Shown in pieces: positions 40,138-51,589 of a stretch of DNA of 64,000 nucleotides. The DNA lies in contig NZ_JVNU01000029.1 of the NCBI RefSeq assembly GCF_001071995.1, forward strand, positions 24,371-88,370, in the 5' to 3' direction. A program made the position numbers and the translations under genes. Positions within the stretch are counted from its first letter, which is position 1; every line of letters begins with the position of its first letter. Source of the DNA: Streptococcus sp. 263_SSPC. Lineage in GTDB: Bacteria; Bacillota; Bacilli; Lactobacillales; Aerococcaceae. The notes beneath the pieces are model-generated. The model was not told where the DNA came from, ran no database searches, and worked only from the letters and a program-made list of their open reading frames with translations.

Positions 40138-41236
40138 CTCCCTTTTCTTCTAAGACTTCTACTGAAACGCCTTGTCCTTTAATGTAAGAAAGTGCATTTT
40201 CGATGCTTTCTTGTTCGCCTGATAAACCAACCAATAATGTTCCTACTGGAGTTTCTTGGATGATTTCCACGTTGGCGAATAAGATATTCGCTGCCACTTG
40301 GAATTGAGTCGATAATTTCGTAATCAACGGTTCCCCTGTTGAAGCACCGACGAATGAAATTTTCACTAAGTAATCTCCATCTTTCAGATTCAATAACTGT
40401 TCGTGTGAGAGAACTGTTTCAATTCCTTGGTTGATATGAGTTGCTGTGTCAATGAAGTCTTTTGTTAAGTTGCGTTGTGGGTTTGTAAAGATATCAAGCA
40501 CTGTTCCTTGCTCAATCACTTCACCGTCTTCCATTACGGCCACCTTATTACAAATTTCTTTTACGACTTGCATCTCATGCGTGATAATCACAATCGTAAT
40601 TCCTAATTGCTCGTTTACCTTCTTCAACAACTCTAAGATTGAGTAAGTTGTTTTAGGGTCAAGCGCACTTGTCGCTTCGTCACAGAGCAATACGTCTGGG
40701 TCGTTGGCTAACGCACGGGCAATCGCCACACGTTGTTTTTGTCCCCCAGATAGTTGGCTTGGATAGCTGTTTGCTTTATCTTCAAGACCAACCAATTGTA
40801 AGAGAGAATCCACTTTCTCTTTAATTTCTTTCTTCGTTAACTTCACCAATTTTGGTTCCGCGTTTGGATCAACAGCTGTTTCTCCTTCTTCCACTAGCGG
40901 TTTCTTCGCTTTTTTCAGCGGGAAAGCCACATTGTCAAAGACGCTTAACGTATTCATTAAGTTGAAGTGTTGGAAAATCATCCCAATTTTCTTACGTGCG
41001 TCACGCAATTCATTTGGTTTCAATTTCAATAAATCTACGCCATTGACTTCCACATTTCCACTAGTAGGACGTTGAAGTAAGTTAATGGTACGAACTAGCG
41101 TACTTTTACCAGCACCACTATATCCGATAATTCCATAGATATCCCCGTCTTCCACATTGACAGAAACATTTCGAACGGCTTTTACGACTTTCTTACCTTG
41201 CGTAAAGGTCACGTCGATATTTTCTAATTTAATCAT
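40130..41236 (-). CDS. metN: Methionine ABC transporter ATP-binding protein MetN
   Basis: 368 residues from ATG 41234-41236 with AAGGAG 5 bases upstream; a frame to 41284 exists but overlaps the T-box terminator. Walker [11 protein letters not shown]-loop [13 protein letters not shown] signature, Walker [14 protein letters not shown]. The C-terminal NIL domain (from about residue 290) is the methionine-sensing domain that causes trans-inhibition. First gene of metNPQ-M20. Confidence 0.93.
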   Translation of the reverse strand: MIKLENIDVTFTQGKKVVKAVRNVSVNVEDGDIYGIIGYSGAGKSTLVRTINLLQRPTSGNVEVNGVDLLKLKPNELRDARKKIGMIFQHFNLMNTLSVFDNVAFPLKKAKKPLVEEGETAVDPNAEPKLVKLTKKEIKEKVDSLLQLVGLEDKANSYPSQLSGGQKQRVAIARALANDPDVLLCDEATSALDPKTTYSILELLKKVNEQLGITIVIITHEMQVVKEICNKVAVMEDGEVIEQGTVLDIFTNPQRNLTKDFIDTATHINQGIETVLSHEQLLNLKDGDYLVKISFVGASTGEPLITKLSTQFQVAANILFANVEIIQETPVGTLLVGLSGEQESIENALSYIKGQGVSVEVLEEKGGA

Positions 41237-41284
41237 GTGTGCTCCTTTCTTTTGTTCAAACAAAAATCGCCCCCTCACTAACAT

Positions 41285-41530
41285 GGGTTAGCAAAAGGAC
41301 GAGTCAAATTCTCGTGTTACCACCTTTGTTTATAGTATTCTCACAAACACTATCTCAGCCTGTTTCAATCAAAACAGAAAGCTGTATCGGGCTTACCCGT
41401 AATCGTCTAATCATTCGACGATTAACACTCCGAGGCCATCTTCAAAGCTTCCACTAATGTCTCTTCTCACCAACCGAGACTCTCTACTGAAAAGTTCCAC
41501 TTTTACTCTTCTCATCAACGTGTCTTATAA
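41285..41530 (-). promoter_or_regulatory. T-box riboswitch (methionine), metN leader
   Basis: The minus-strand leader carries the T-box-type sequence AAGGTGGTAACACG at the usual distance from the start codon, followed by a terminator hairpin (ACGAG / CTCGT, then TTTT). A stem-I region upstream contains GAAGATGGCC, in which ATG is the candidate Met specifier codon. Uncharged tRNA-Met would pair there and switch on metNPQ-M20. Spans roughly 240 bases. Confidence 0.8.
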
Positions 41531-41540
41531 ACATGTTAAT

Positions 41541-41569
41541 AGGATACCAGCAAATCATCTTCTAGTCAA
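41541..41569 (-). promoter_or_regulatory. metN T-box promoter
   Basis: TTGACT (41564-41569), 17 bases, TATCCT (41541-41546) on the minus strand, directly before the T-box. Confidence 0.8.
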
Positions 41570-41701
41570 TTAACACTTTTTTATCACTAGTTATAACTAA
41601 TGGTTATATCAAAAATGAAATCTACTATATAATAGCTTATATTTCTCTACCTTTTTATTTTCTTGTACAATGAGGATGACAACCTCGAAAGGAGCTTTCC
41701 T

Positions 41702-42562
41702 GTGGAACACGAATTAATTCCTTATAAAATAATGCCGACTTGGACGGCGACGACCCTACCAGAGGCATTCCAAAAAATGCATAATACAAAAGTGGGCACT
41801 TGGGCACACCTCACGATTTTAGAAGGCGCGCTTACTTTTTATGAACTAGACGAAGAAGGGAATGTTTTAGCGGAACATCTCTTCACCAAAGAGTCTGAGA
41901 TTCCATTCGTCGAACCTCAAGCATGGCACCGCGTTTCACCAGCTAGTGACGACTTGAAATGTTACCTGACTTTTTATTCTACGCTGGAAGATTATTTTGC
42001 TAAAAAATACGACCTCACTCATACGCACTCAGAGGTTATTGAGGCTACACCGAAGTTTTCAAAAGGAAAGGTGCTCGACCTTGGAAGTGGCGAAGGAAGA
42101 AACAGCTTGTACTTGGCGAAAAAAGGATTCGATGTGACTTCGCTCGACATCAACTCAATGAGCCTCGCAAAATTAGCACAGGTCGCAGAAGCGGAAGGGC
42201 TTGATATTAATATTCAGCCGTATAACATCGAGAGTGCAGATATTCCAGGAGGACTCTATGACGTCATTATTTCAACAGTGGTTTTGATGTTCTTAGATCC
42301 CTATGCAATTCCAGATGTGATTGAAAATATGCAATCACATACCGCACCTGGCGGGTTTAACCTAATCGTGGCGGCCATGTCGACAGAAGACGCGCCATGC
42401 CCAGTGAACTTCCCTAAGACATTTGCAAGCGGAGAATTGAAGGACTACTACGCTGGCTGGACATTGCATAAATATAATGAAGATTTTGGCCAACTCCATA
42501 AAACAGACGAGAACGGCAATCGCATTAAGATGAGATTTGTGACGATGCTGGCTCAGAAGTAA
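41702..42562 (+). CDS. tehB: TehB-like SAM-dependent methyltransferase with N-terminal DUF1971-like domain
   Basis: 286 residues from GTG 41702-41704, with AAAGGAGC 6 bases upstream; an earlier in-frame TTG has no site. The N-terminal ~90 residues resemble the DUF1971/cupin-like domain fused to TehB. The class I methyltransferase part has motif I VLDLGSGEGRNSLYLA, with LDINSMS and ISTVVLMFL following. TehB proteins methylate tellurite or other chalcogen oxyanions; the natural substrate is uncertain. Ends in a perfect palindrome terminator. Confidence 0.82.
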   Translation: MEHELIPYKIMPTWTATTLPEAFQKMHNTKVGTWAHLTILEGALTFYELDEEGNVLAEHLFTKESEIPFVEPQAWHRVSPASDDLKCYLTFYSTLEDYFAKKYDLTHTHSEVIEATPKFSKGKVLDLGSGEGRNSLYLAKKGFDVTSLDINSMSLAKLAQVAEAEGLDINIQPYNIESADIPGGLYDVIISTVVLMFLDPYAIPDVIENMQSHTAPGGFNLIVAAMSTEDAPCPVNFPKTFASGELKDYYAGWTLHKYNEDFGQLHKTDENGNRIKMRFVTMLAQK

Positions 42563-42585
42563 ATAAGTATATCGAAAGATAAAAG

Positions 42586-42617
42586 AAAGGACATCAGCAA
42601 ATTTGCTGATGTCCTTT
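42586..42617 (+). terminator. Perfect-palindrome terminator after tehB-like gene
   Basis: AAAGGACATCAGCAAA / TTTGCTGATGTCCTTT, two 16-base arms, followed by TTT. Also adjacent to modular repeat copy 3. Confidence 0.85.
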
Positions 42618-42619
42618 TT

Positions 42620-42752
42620 GCTCACATCCTTGTGTAGTTGAGCTCACAATCGCAGAAATGGCGTGCGTTTCCTCAAACGTCCGCAGAACGTTTCACGTTC
42701 CTTCCGGCGTTCGAGTCCAACGTTCCATTTCTGAACGCGATTGCTCACATCC
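42620..42752 (-). repeat. Modular hairpin repeat, copy 3
   Basis: Arms CAATCGC-AGAAATGG and CCATTTCT-GAAC-GCGATTG (42647-42661, 42725-42743). The internal pair is CGTT / AACG (42666-42669, 42719-42722), where the other copies have CACT / AGTG: a compensatory change. Inner AAACGT / ACGTTT kept. In tandem with copy 4. Confidence 0.8.
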
Positions 42753-42875
42753 TGTAGTTGAACTCGAAAAGGCAGAAACGACGTCCACTTCGACAAATAG
42801 CCGCACGACTCGTTCCTTGTCCCTTGCGTTATTTATCTCCAGTGATTCGTTTCTGAACGCCTTTTCTCATATCCT
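42753..42875 (-). repeat. Modular hairpin repeat, copy 4
   Basis: Starts on the minus strand immediately after the stop of the 42876-43445 gene. Arms GAAAAGGC-AGAAACGA and TCGTTTCT-GAAC-GCCTTTTC (42766-42781, 42847-42866), CACT / AGTG (42786-42789, 42841-42844). The central GAAACGT hairpin is degenerate here. Confidence 0.78.
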
Positions 42876-43445
42876 TTAATTGATATACACTGTTTTGTCT
42901 TTGACTGTAAATGTTGTACTTTCAGTGATTGTTTCGCCTGTTAGAACTAAAATATCTTTCCCACCTTTAGTTTCATCTACAATACGATACTCGCCATCTT
43001 TTTTCAAAACTAGTAAGTTATATTCTTTATTCTTGGTTTCATCTTTCGTAGGAATTACTAACGCTTCTGTAACTCCTATTAATTCAGTAGCAGTTGAAAA
43101 ATCATTATCTTTAACAATATAGAATTTATCATTTTTTTTGACAACGCTATATCCACCTTCGATAGCTTTATTCATCTCAGCATTCTTCAACTCTTCTGAT
43201 TCAGTTGTTGATTTTTTGTCTTTAACGCTATCCGCTGCTTGTTTAATTTTAGCAGCTGCTTCGTTTAATTTATTTTGGTTATCTTGCAGCGCTTGTTGCA
43301 CCACTTGAGAATTTTTAACTTGTTCTTGTTGCGCTTTTTGATGCTCATGTCTTGCTTGATAACGTTGGAAACGTAAAAATGCATACACTAGAATAATCAC
43401 AACTGTGATAATCCCACTTAAAATACGACGCCCTTTATTTTCCAC
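42876..43445 (-). CDS. Unknown membrane-anchored protein with coiled coil
   Basis: 189 residues starting at GTG; family not recognised. One N-terminal membrane helix (about 8-25), a basic patch, then a Gln/Lys/Ala-rich coiled-coil-like stretch (about 32-85) and a C-terminal beta-rich half with repeated short motifs (KDETKNKEYNLLVLKKDGEY). Probably surface-exposed, tethered by the N-terminus. Preceded by a terminator and the related unknown gene at 43556; its stop codon abuts modular repeat copy 4. Confidence 0.6.
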   Translation of the reverse strand: MENKGRRILSGIITVVIILVYAFLRFQRYQARHEHQKAQQEQVKNSQVVQQALQDNQNKLNEAAAKIKQAADSVKDKKSTTESEELKNAEMNKAIEGGYSVVKKNDKFYIVKDNDFSTATELIGVTEALVIPTKDETKNKEYNLLVLKKDGEYRIVDETKGGKDILVLTGETITESTTFTVKDKTVYIN

Positions 43446-43516
43446 TTATATTCACTCCTCTAATAAGATAAGTTTATTCTAACATATTCCCCTTTTGTTG
43501 CCTATTCTTAGAACAA

Positions 43517-43550
43517 TAAAAAAGCACTTTGGTATGACTACCAACGTGCT
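43517..43550 (-). terminator. Terminator after 43556-44293 gene
   Basis: AGCAC ... GGT / ACC ... GTGCT stem (43523-43550) followed by TTTTTT on the minus strand. Confidence 0.85.
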
Positions 43551-43555
43551 CGTTA

Positions 43556-44293
43556 TTATAAAGAATCTGTTTGAGGTGGTTCAATCGTCTCAGCAGAAGT
43601 TGTCTCTGTTGGTGCGGGATTCGGTGTGTAAAACTCAATTTTCGTTAAATCAACAGTTGCCGTCTTAGAACCGTCACTCCATGGAATCTCAAACGCTCTT
43701 CCAGAGTAAACCCAATTTTGCTTTCCAGCTTCTTGATCTTTAGCTGATTGATCTAACTGATCTTTCATCCACGCTGTAGCTTGGTCTAATGTCGCAAACT
43801 CTTTTCCCGTATTTCCTAACGGTTTCAAGCGTTTCGGTGGTGTTACTCCTGTTTCAGAATTTGAAGTAACCGTAGGCGCTTGAGTTGAAGTTACCTCCTT
43901 CGTTTGAGAACCATTTTCTGACTCTTCTCTTCTGCGTTCTTGGCTTGGAGTTGCCTGCACAAAATTTCCTTGAATGTCCCTTGTGTTCTTTTCTTCTTCA
44001 CTTACCACTTGTTTTTCTGTGGTTACTGTTTCAGTTGTTGGAGCTTGAGTTGTCTCTTGCTTTTTCTCGGTGACTGCTTTCTTTTCAGTACTACTTGAAG
44101 GAGTTGACGAATTTGCTGGCGCACTTGTTTGTACTTCTACGACTTGAGTGACTTTTTGCATCGGACTCATCGCTTGTGAAATACCGTAAACACCTGCTAA
44201 CATCGCTAAAGAGAGGCCAAGTGTAATTCCCAATTGACTCGCTAATCCTAATGATTTAAAACCTTCTTGTAATTTTGCTAAAAATGCTTTCAT
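43556..44293 (-). CDS. Unknown Thr/Ser/Glu-rich membrane-anchored protein
   Basis: 245 residues; family not recognised. Short cytoplasmic part, one membrane helix (about 21-42), then a long low-complexity Thr/Ser/Glu/Lys stalk (about 50-150), and a small ordered C-terminal domain (FATLDQATAWMKDQLDQS, VYSGRAFEIPWSDG) followed by a Thr/Pro tail. The layout suggests a surface protein holding a domain away from the membrane. A TATAAT (44331-44336) lies upstream. Confidence 0.6.
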   Translation of the reverse strand: MKAFLAKLQEGFKSLGLASQLGITLGLSLAMLAGVYGISQAMSPMQKVTQVVEVQTSAPANSSTPSSSTEKKAVTEKKQETTQAPTTETVTTEKQVVSEEEKNTRDIQGNFVQATPSQERRREESENGSQTKEVTSTQAPTVTSNSETGVTPPKRLKPLGNTGKEFATLDQATAWMKDQLDQSAKDQEAGKQNWVYSGRAFEIPWSDGSKTATVDLTKIEFYTPNPAPTETTSAETIEPPQTDSL

Positions 44294-44416
44294 CGTCCAT
44301 CCCCTTTCTCCTTTTATTTTTATTCAGACCATTATACCATATTTTTTTCATATTTGTAGAATGAAAAAAGTATGATATCACAAATATAACTGTAATTGCA
44401 ATACTCTATAGGGCAA

Positions 44417-44442
44417 TTTGTAAAAAATTAACTTTTTACAAA
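44417..44442. terminator. AT-rich palindrome downstream of dexB
   Basis: TTTGTAAAAA / TTTTTACAAA (44417-44426, 44433-44442) with a 6-base loop, about 55 bases after the dexB stop. Possible weak terminator; otherwise the 44294-44498 gap is AT-rich with no gene. Confidence 0.4.
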
Positions 44443-44498
44443 AAAACACAATTCTTTTCATTTAGTTTTATGCACTTACATTATATATGAAAGTTTTT

Positions 44499-46142
<1,644 letters not shown>

Positions 46143-46239
46143 CTATATGAAGTATGTTCATGTCCATCATAGCCCTAAATGCGCATAAATACTATATATT
46201 TTTCGAATACTATTCCATTAAATTTGTATGACAAAGGCC

Positions 46240-46279
46240 AAAACAAAAGGAGAAAAAACAGAAATTCTGCTTTTTCTCC
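46240..46279 (-). terminator. lrgB terminator
   Basis: GGAGAAAAA / TTTTTCTCC stem with inner CAGAA / TTCTG pairing (46249-46279), followed by TTTTGTTTT on the minus strand. Confidence 0.85.
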
Positions 46280-46284
46280 ACTTC

Positions 46285-46980
46285 TTAAATAAACCCTGCA
46301 AAAATTTGTGCGCCTACTAATGTGATAATCCCTGAAATCACAATGGATAAACCACTCATCGCGCCTTCGACTTCTCCTAATTGCATCGCACGCGCTGTTC
46401 CAATCGCATGAGAAGATGTCCCAATCGCGATTCCTTTTGCGACTGGATGCGTGATACCTGTTACTTTACAGATGATTTCACAGAACATATTTCCTAGAAC
46501 CCCTGTAAGAATAATCACCGCTACGGTAATCGTCACATATCCACCGGACTCTTGAGACAAGCCCATTCCAATGGCAGTTGTAATCGATTTTGGTAATAAA
46601 GTTACGTACTCTTCGTGCGTTAATTGGAAAAGCAATGATAACACCCAAACCGTGCAAAGACTCGTCAACACCCCTGCCGTAATCCCTGCAAAGATGGCGC
46701 CTTTATGCTTTTTCAATTGTTCGATTTGTTGATACAACGGAATCGCTAAACAAACCGTTGCTGGCGTCAATAAATAGCTTAAGCTATCCGCACTCGCATA
46801 ATAGCTATCGTAGTCGATATTAAAGGCATTTAATACGATAATGACGAAAATAATCGCTACAAGTAGCGGATTGAAGATTGGCCATTTATATCGGTCACGT
46901 AAAAATACGCCAATTTCAAAACCGATAATACTAATCACGAGCCCGATTGTTGCTGTATTAAGAACGAGTTGATTCACCAT
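46285..46980 (-). CDS. lrgB: LrgB family protein
   Basis: 231 residues, six to seven membrane helices. Family signatures PKSITTAIGMGLSQESGG and GTSSHAIGTARAMQLGE are intact. With LrgA it forms a membrane system known as holin-like murein-hydrolase regulator and, in several Firmicutes, as a pyruvate carrier. It overlaps lrgA by 23 bases. Confidence 0.92.
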   Translation of the reverse strand: MVNQLVLNTATIGLVISIIGFEIGVFLRDRYKWPIFNPLLVAIIFVIIVLNAFNIDYDSYYASADSLSYLLTPATVCLAIPLYQQIEQLKKHKGAIFAGITAGVLTSLCTVWVLSLLFQLTHEEYVTLLPKSITTAIGMGLSQESGGYVTITVAVIILTGVLGNMFCEIICKVTGITHPVAKGIAIGTSSHAIGTARAMQLGEVEGAMSGLSIVISGIITLVGAQIFAGFI

Positions 46981-47329
46981 CTTGGGCTCCTTTCTCGAGG
47001 ACGTATTGCGTTACTTTTCCCGAAACAATCATCACTACAAATGTTGTAATAATCGTGATGATGGATACTGGCACAATAATACGATGCAATTGATCCCACG
47101 ATTCGATAATTCCAACGGCAGCCGGGATAAACATTAACGACATAATCTCGATTAAAAACGTCCCTGCTTGATACACTTTTTCAATTTTAACAACACCCGT
47201 CATTAATAAAGCCATCATTAAGACAAGTCCATAGATGCTTGCTGGAATTGGAAGAGGGATGTAATATTTCATGATTTCACCAATACAGGTCACAATCATA
47301 ATCCAGCCAAACTGCTTAAAATATTTCAT
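46958..47329 (-). CDS. lrgA: LrgA/CidA family holin-like protein
   Basis: 123 residues, four membrane helices (IPASIYGLVLMMALL, VGIIESWDQLH). Start ATG behind AAGGAGATCTA. Preceded by a 105-base leader with a terminator-like hairpin and, further up, three tandem 16-bp palindromes. No lytST two-component genes are in the window. Confidence 0.9.
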   Translation of the reverse strand: MKYFKQFGWIMIVTCIGEIMKYYIPLPIPASIYGLVLMMALLMTGVVKIEKVYQAGTFLIEIMSLMFIPAAVGIIESWDQLHRIIVPVSIITIITTFVVMIVSGKVTQYVLEKGAQDGESTRS

Positions 47330-47339
47330 TAGATCTCCT

Positions 47340-47435
47340 TTAGTAAAAAAGCACTCTATTCAAGCCATGCTCGAATCGCGTGCAGGTCTCTTTCGTCTAT
47401 AACATTCAGTCTGGAAAAGCTCTCTCTTCCAACTT
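47340..47435 (-). promoter_or_regulatory. lrgAB leader with attenuator-like hairpin
   Basis: The minus-strand leader contains ATTCGAGC / GCTTGAAT with an outer GCAC / GTGC, followed directly by TTTTTT, 17-20 bases before the lrgA site. A smaller TGGAA / TTCCA hairpin lies upstream. This looks like transcription attenuation, but the ligand or antiterminator is unknown. Confidence 0.5.
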
Positions 47436-47441
47436 GCCCTC

Positions 47442-47470
47442 ATAGTATATTCAAATGTACGGAAAGTCAA
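47442..47470 (-). promoter_or_regulatory. lrgAB promoter
   Basis: TTGACT (47465-47470), 17 bases, TACTAT (47442-47447) on the minus strand. Confidence 0.75.
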
Positions 47471-47542
47471 CTACAACCCTGTGAACATTTGTTACTTTTA
47501 GTGTTCTAAATCTGTCCTGTTTACGTGAATCACTTTTCGAAA

Positions 47543-47590
47543 TTATCATATATGATAATTATCAAATATGATAATTACCATATTTGGTAA
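47543..47590. repeat. Three tandem 16-bp palindromes upstream of lrgAB
   Basis: TTATCATATATGATAA (47543-47558), TTATCAAATATGATAA (47559-47574) and TTACCATATTTGGTAA (47575-47590), abutting without spacers. The first unit is identical to the one at the HigBA-like promoter (27652-27667). The array lies about 70 bases upstream of the lrgAB -35 and just after the lysS terminator. Confidence 0.85.
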
Positions 47591-47604
47591 TTGCGGTTAA
47601 ACAA

Positions 47605-47640
47605 AAAAACACCCCGTCTAAGACAAACCTTAAACGGGGC
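47605..47640 (-). terminator. lysS terminator
   Basis: CCCCGT-TTAAG / CTTAG-ACGGGG stem with a 6-base loop followed on the minus strand by TTTTTTTG. Confidence 0.9.
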
Positions 47641-47653
47641 ACTAAATTCAATA

Positions 47654-49225
<1,572 letters not shown>

Positions 49226-49253
49226 TTATTGAAAGTATTTCAAGACTTTTTGC

Positions 49254-50270
49254 TTAAATTTCTGCCAAGCGTTGTTTTTGACGTTCTTCACGTTCTAAAT
49301 GTTCTACCACGAATTGGTCTAATAACGCTTCTACAGTTTGTAAATTCTCAGCTTCGTTGATGGCTACTTTTGTCTTAGAAGCACGTGGCACTCCTTTTAA
49401 GTAATAGCCTGCAAGCTTACGGAATTCTTTCGTTGCGACTGCTTCGCCTTTAAGGTTTGCAAGTCGTTGTAAGTGTAATTTTGCAATTTCGATTTTCTCT
49501 GGAACGGTATTTTCAGGAAGCAATTCTCCTGTTTCTAAATAATGAACCGTTTGACGAATCATCCAAGGGTTCGCTAAGGCTGCACGTCCAATCATAACGC
49601 CATCCACGCCTGCAATATCAATCATGCGTTTAGCATCTTCTGGGCTACGAACGTCCCCGTTTCCGATTAAAGGAATGCGCGTTAAGTTCTTCTTCACTTC
49701 ACCAAGGATTTCCCAGTCGGCTTTTCCGTCATACATTTGAACACGAGTACGGCCATGAATCACAACGGCACTAGCACCCGCACGTTCTGCAGCAAGGGCA
49801 TTCTCGACCGCATATAAATGCTCGTGGTCCCATCCTGTACGCATCTTCACGGTTACAGGTTTATCGACTGCGTCTACTACTGCCGCAACCATTTCGTATA
49901 CTTTATTTGGGTCGAGTAACCATTTCGCTCCGGCTTCTGCCTTAATGACTTTGTTTACAGGGCATCCCATGTTGATATCAATAATCGCCGCTTCTGTATT
50001 CTCAGCTACGTATTTGGCCGCTTCAACTAAAGTATCTTTGTTACCACCCATGATTTGAACGCTGAGTGGATACTCGTTTGGCTCGATATGAAGCATGCTT
50101 AATGTTTTCTCATTACGGAATTGAATCCCTTTGTCGCTGATCATTTCGCACACAACTAAACCAGCACCGAATTCTTTTACAGTGACACGGAAAGCAGAGT
50201 TCGAAATCCCAGCCATCGGGGCCACAACTACGCTATTGTCAATTTGAATATCTCCAATTTTGAAACTCAT
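49254..50270 (-). CDS. dusB: tRNA-dihydrouridine synthase DusB
   Basis: FMN-dependent reductase making dihydrouridine in tRNA. 338 residues from ATG 50268-50270, with AAGGAG 6 bases upstream; an earlier in-frame TTG is rejected. TIM-barrel opening [11 protein letters not shown], catalytic Cys in NMGCPVNKV, and flavin-phosphate loop [11 protein letters not shown]. In line with lysS. Confidence 0.95.
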   Translation of the reverse strand: MSFKIGDIQIDNSVVVAPMAGISNSAFRVTVKEFGAGLVVCEMISDKGIQFRNEKTLSMLHIEPNEYPLSVQIMGGNKDTLVEAAKYVAENTEAAIIDINMGCPVNKVIKAEAGAKWLLDPNKVYEMVAAVVDAVDKPVTVKMRTGWDHEHLYAVENALAAERAGASAVVIHGRTRVQMYDGKADWEILGEVKKNLTRIPLIGNGDVRSPEDAKRMIDIAGVDGVMIGRAALANPWMIRQTVHYLETGELLPENTVPEKIEIAKLHLQRLANLKGEAVATKEFRKLAGYYLKGVPRASKTKVAINEAENLQTVEALLDQFVVEHLEREERQKQRLAEI

Positions 50271-50304
50271 CTTAATCTCCTTTTTCAATCTTTGAATCGT
50301 CTAT

Positions 50305-50390
50305 CAAGTGAACGACTTTTTCTAACTCAATCGAAAAGCACGAGCTGCATCACCAATAGTGAGTGCGACTCGTGCGCTAAGTTCACTTAT
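50305..50390 (-). terminator. Nested hairpin in the dusB upstream region
   Basis: GCACGAG / CTCGTGC stem with further pairing inside, followed by TTTTC on the minus strand, all enclosed by AAGTGAAC / GTTCACTT (about 50305-50390). It probably terminates the small membrane-protein transcript, but could also act as a leader structure for dusB. Confidence 0.6.
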
Positions 50391-50442
50391 TTCTTGCCGG
50401 ATTATTGTACCATAACCCGCGCCATCTTGCATTTGATTCCCC

Positions 50443-50694
50443 TTAATAAAAGAGTCTCATCGAAAGCAGCAAGTACGTAATGAGGAATCCACCCGTTAAG
50501 AGTAACTGCCATCCCGTTGCGTTCACTGTTTTTAGTTGAAACGAAATCCAACTAAATAACGAAAAGCTAAGAATAAACCCCACTGCTGCCGCTGCGAGAA
50601 TATACAGCATGAAAAGGAGCATTCGACCATCTGGTGAAAAAGAGTACACCATTGCTAACATCGTAAAGAAAACTAGGGTCCACGAAATCCACAT
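50443..50694 (-). CDS. Small unknown membrane protein, possibly frameshifted at its start
   Basis: 84 residues or fewer from ATG 50692-50694; three membrane helices (SWTLVFFTMLAMVYSF, LYILAAAAVGFILSFSLF, TGWQLLLTGGFLITYLLL). It shares the WQLLLTG end-helix motif with the gene at 50783. A 21-codon frame (50694-50759, GTG with AAGGA upstream) ends in TGATG at this start, and its last residues would join naturally by a -1 shift. Translational coupling or a frameshift are both possible. Family not recognised. Confidence 0.55.
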   Translation of the reverse strand: MWISWTLVFFTMLAMVYSFSPDGRMLLFMLYILAAAAVGFILSFSLFSWISFQLKTVNATGWQLLLTGGFLITYLLLSMRLFY

Positions 50695-50759
50695 CAAGAC
50701 CGTGCAACCTTATCCATTTTTACTAAACCTGGTTGTTTTTCAAAACGTCGTTCTTCCAC
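50694..50759 (-). other. Short upstream frame coupled to the small membrane protein
   Basis: 21 codons starting GTG 50757-50759, ending KVARS with stop TGA overlapping the next ATG (TGATG). A one-base slip would give VARS-LMWISW, a plausible single protein. Confidence 0.4.
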
Positions 50760-50782
50760 TAACCTCTTCCTTCTAAACCTTT

Positions 50783-51064
50783 TTATCCCAATCTAATTAC
50801 TCCAGTGAAGACCAATAACAAAAAGGTGACCCAAGTGCCTGTGAGCAGTAGTTGCCACCAATTGTTTTTGAACGATTTTTCTTCTAATGCAATGAAAACG
50901 TACATCATGAAACTGATAAATGTCATGATCATGAGAATCGGCATGATGAAGATGGCAATCAACAGTCCTCCTGGGACGCCACGGCTGGTCATGAAAATCC
51001 ATTGCGGCACTAACCCAAGCCACATCAAGACTTCTGCAATACTTTTTGCTTTCTCTAGTTTCAT
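50783..51064 (-). CDS. Small unknown membrane protein
   Basis: 93 residues, start behind GGAGG. A short basic N-terminus, then three hydrophobic helices, the last containing WWQLLLTGTWVTFLLLV, which resembles the last helix of the 50443 gene. Probably paralogues. Function unknown; cluster of three membrane proteins. Confidence 0.6.
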   Translation of the reverse strand: MKLEKAKSIAEVLMWLGLVPQWIFMTSRGVPGGLLIAIFIMPILMIMTFISFMMYVFIALEEKSFKNNWWQLLLTGTWVTFLLLVFTGVIRLG

Positions 51065-51079
51065 TGAAAACCTCCAAAA

Positions 51080-51550
51080 CTATCTAATATTTTGTTTCTG
51101 AATTTGTTTGGCCAGCGATTTTGGAGCAAGCGATAATAAGCAAATGCAAATTCCAAATAGGAACACCACCGAGCCAATCACTTCAAAGATGCTATTAAAA
51201 TTCGAGAACACTCCAATCATGAGCGCCAATATAATGGCAGAAACCCCGACCTTCCGAACAGCCTTTGCGTTTGCTCTGTAATAGTCTTCAATCGTTTCAG
51301 GAGTAGCCGATGTATATTGCAACTTCACAAGTTCCTGACACGTTTTACGCCAATAATTAATCCCCATCCAGAAGCCCCCGCCAATGGTCATCAATGAAAA
51401 GATCAGTAAAACGGCTGCACCGATTTCGTCCATATTTTCAATAGTTTTTACAGATGGATCCATCTCTTGGAAGGTCGCCATCGTAACCACTAAACAGATA
51501 AATGAGATAAGGGTAAACCACCCTGCTTTGTTTGACACTTTTCGTTCCAT
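51080..51550 (-). CDS. Unknown membrane protein
   Basis: 156 residues, start with AAAGGAGGTT upstream. Four hydrophobic segments (about 12-28, 42-62, 103-118, 122-141) and a charged cytoplasmic loop between the second and third (KTCQELVKLQYTSATPETIE). Family not recognised. First gene of the small membrane-protein cluster. Confidence 0.6.
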   Translation of the reverse strand: MERKVSNKAGWFTLISFICLVVTMATFQEMDPSVKTIENMDEIGAAVLLIFSLMTIGGGFWMGINYWRKTCQELVKLQYTSATPETIEDYYRANAKAVRKVGVSAIILALMIGVFSNFNSIFEVIGSVVFLFGICICLLSLAPKSLAKQIQKQNIR

Positions 51551-51589
51551 ACGAACCTCCTTTATGTTAGATTCAGTATAAACAAAAAT

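Noticed and set aside
41239..41457. Plus-strand 72-codon frame upstream of tehB-like gene
   Set aside because: Lies on the opposite strand of the T-box leader; no site.
42658..42879. 73-codon plus-strand frame across the modular repeats
   Set aside because: It exists only because it spans two repeat copies; no ribosome binding site and low-complexity product.
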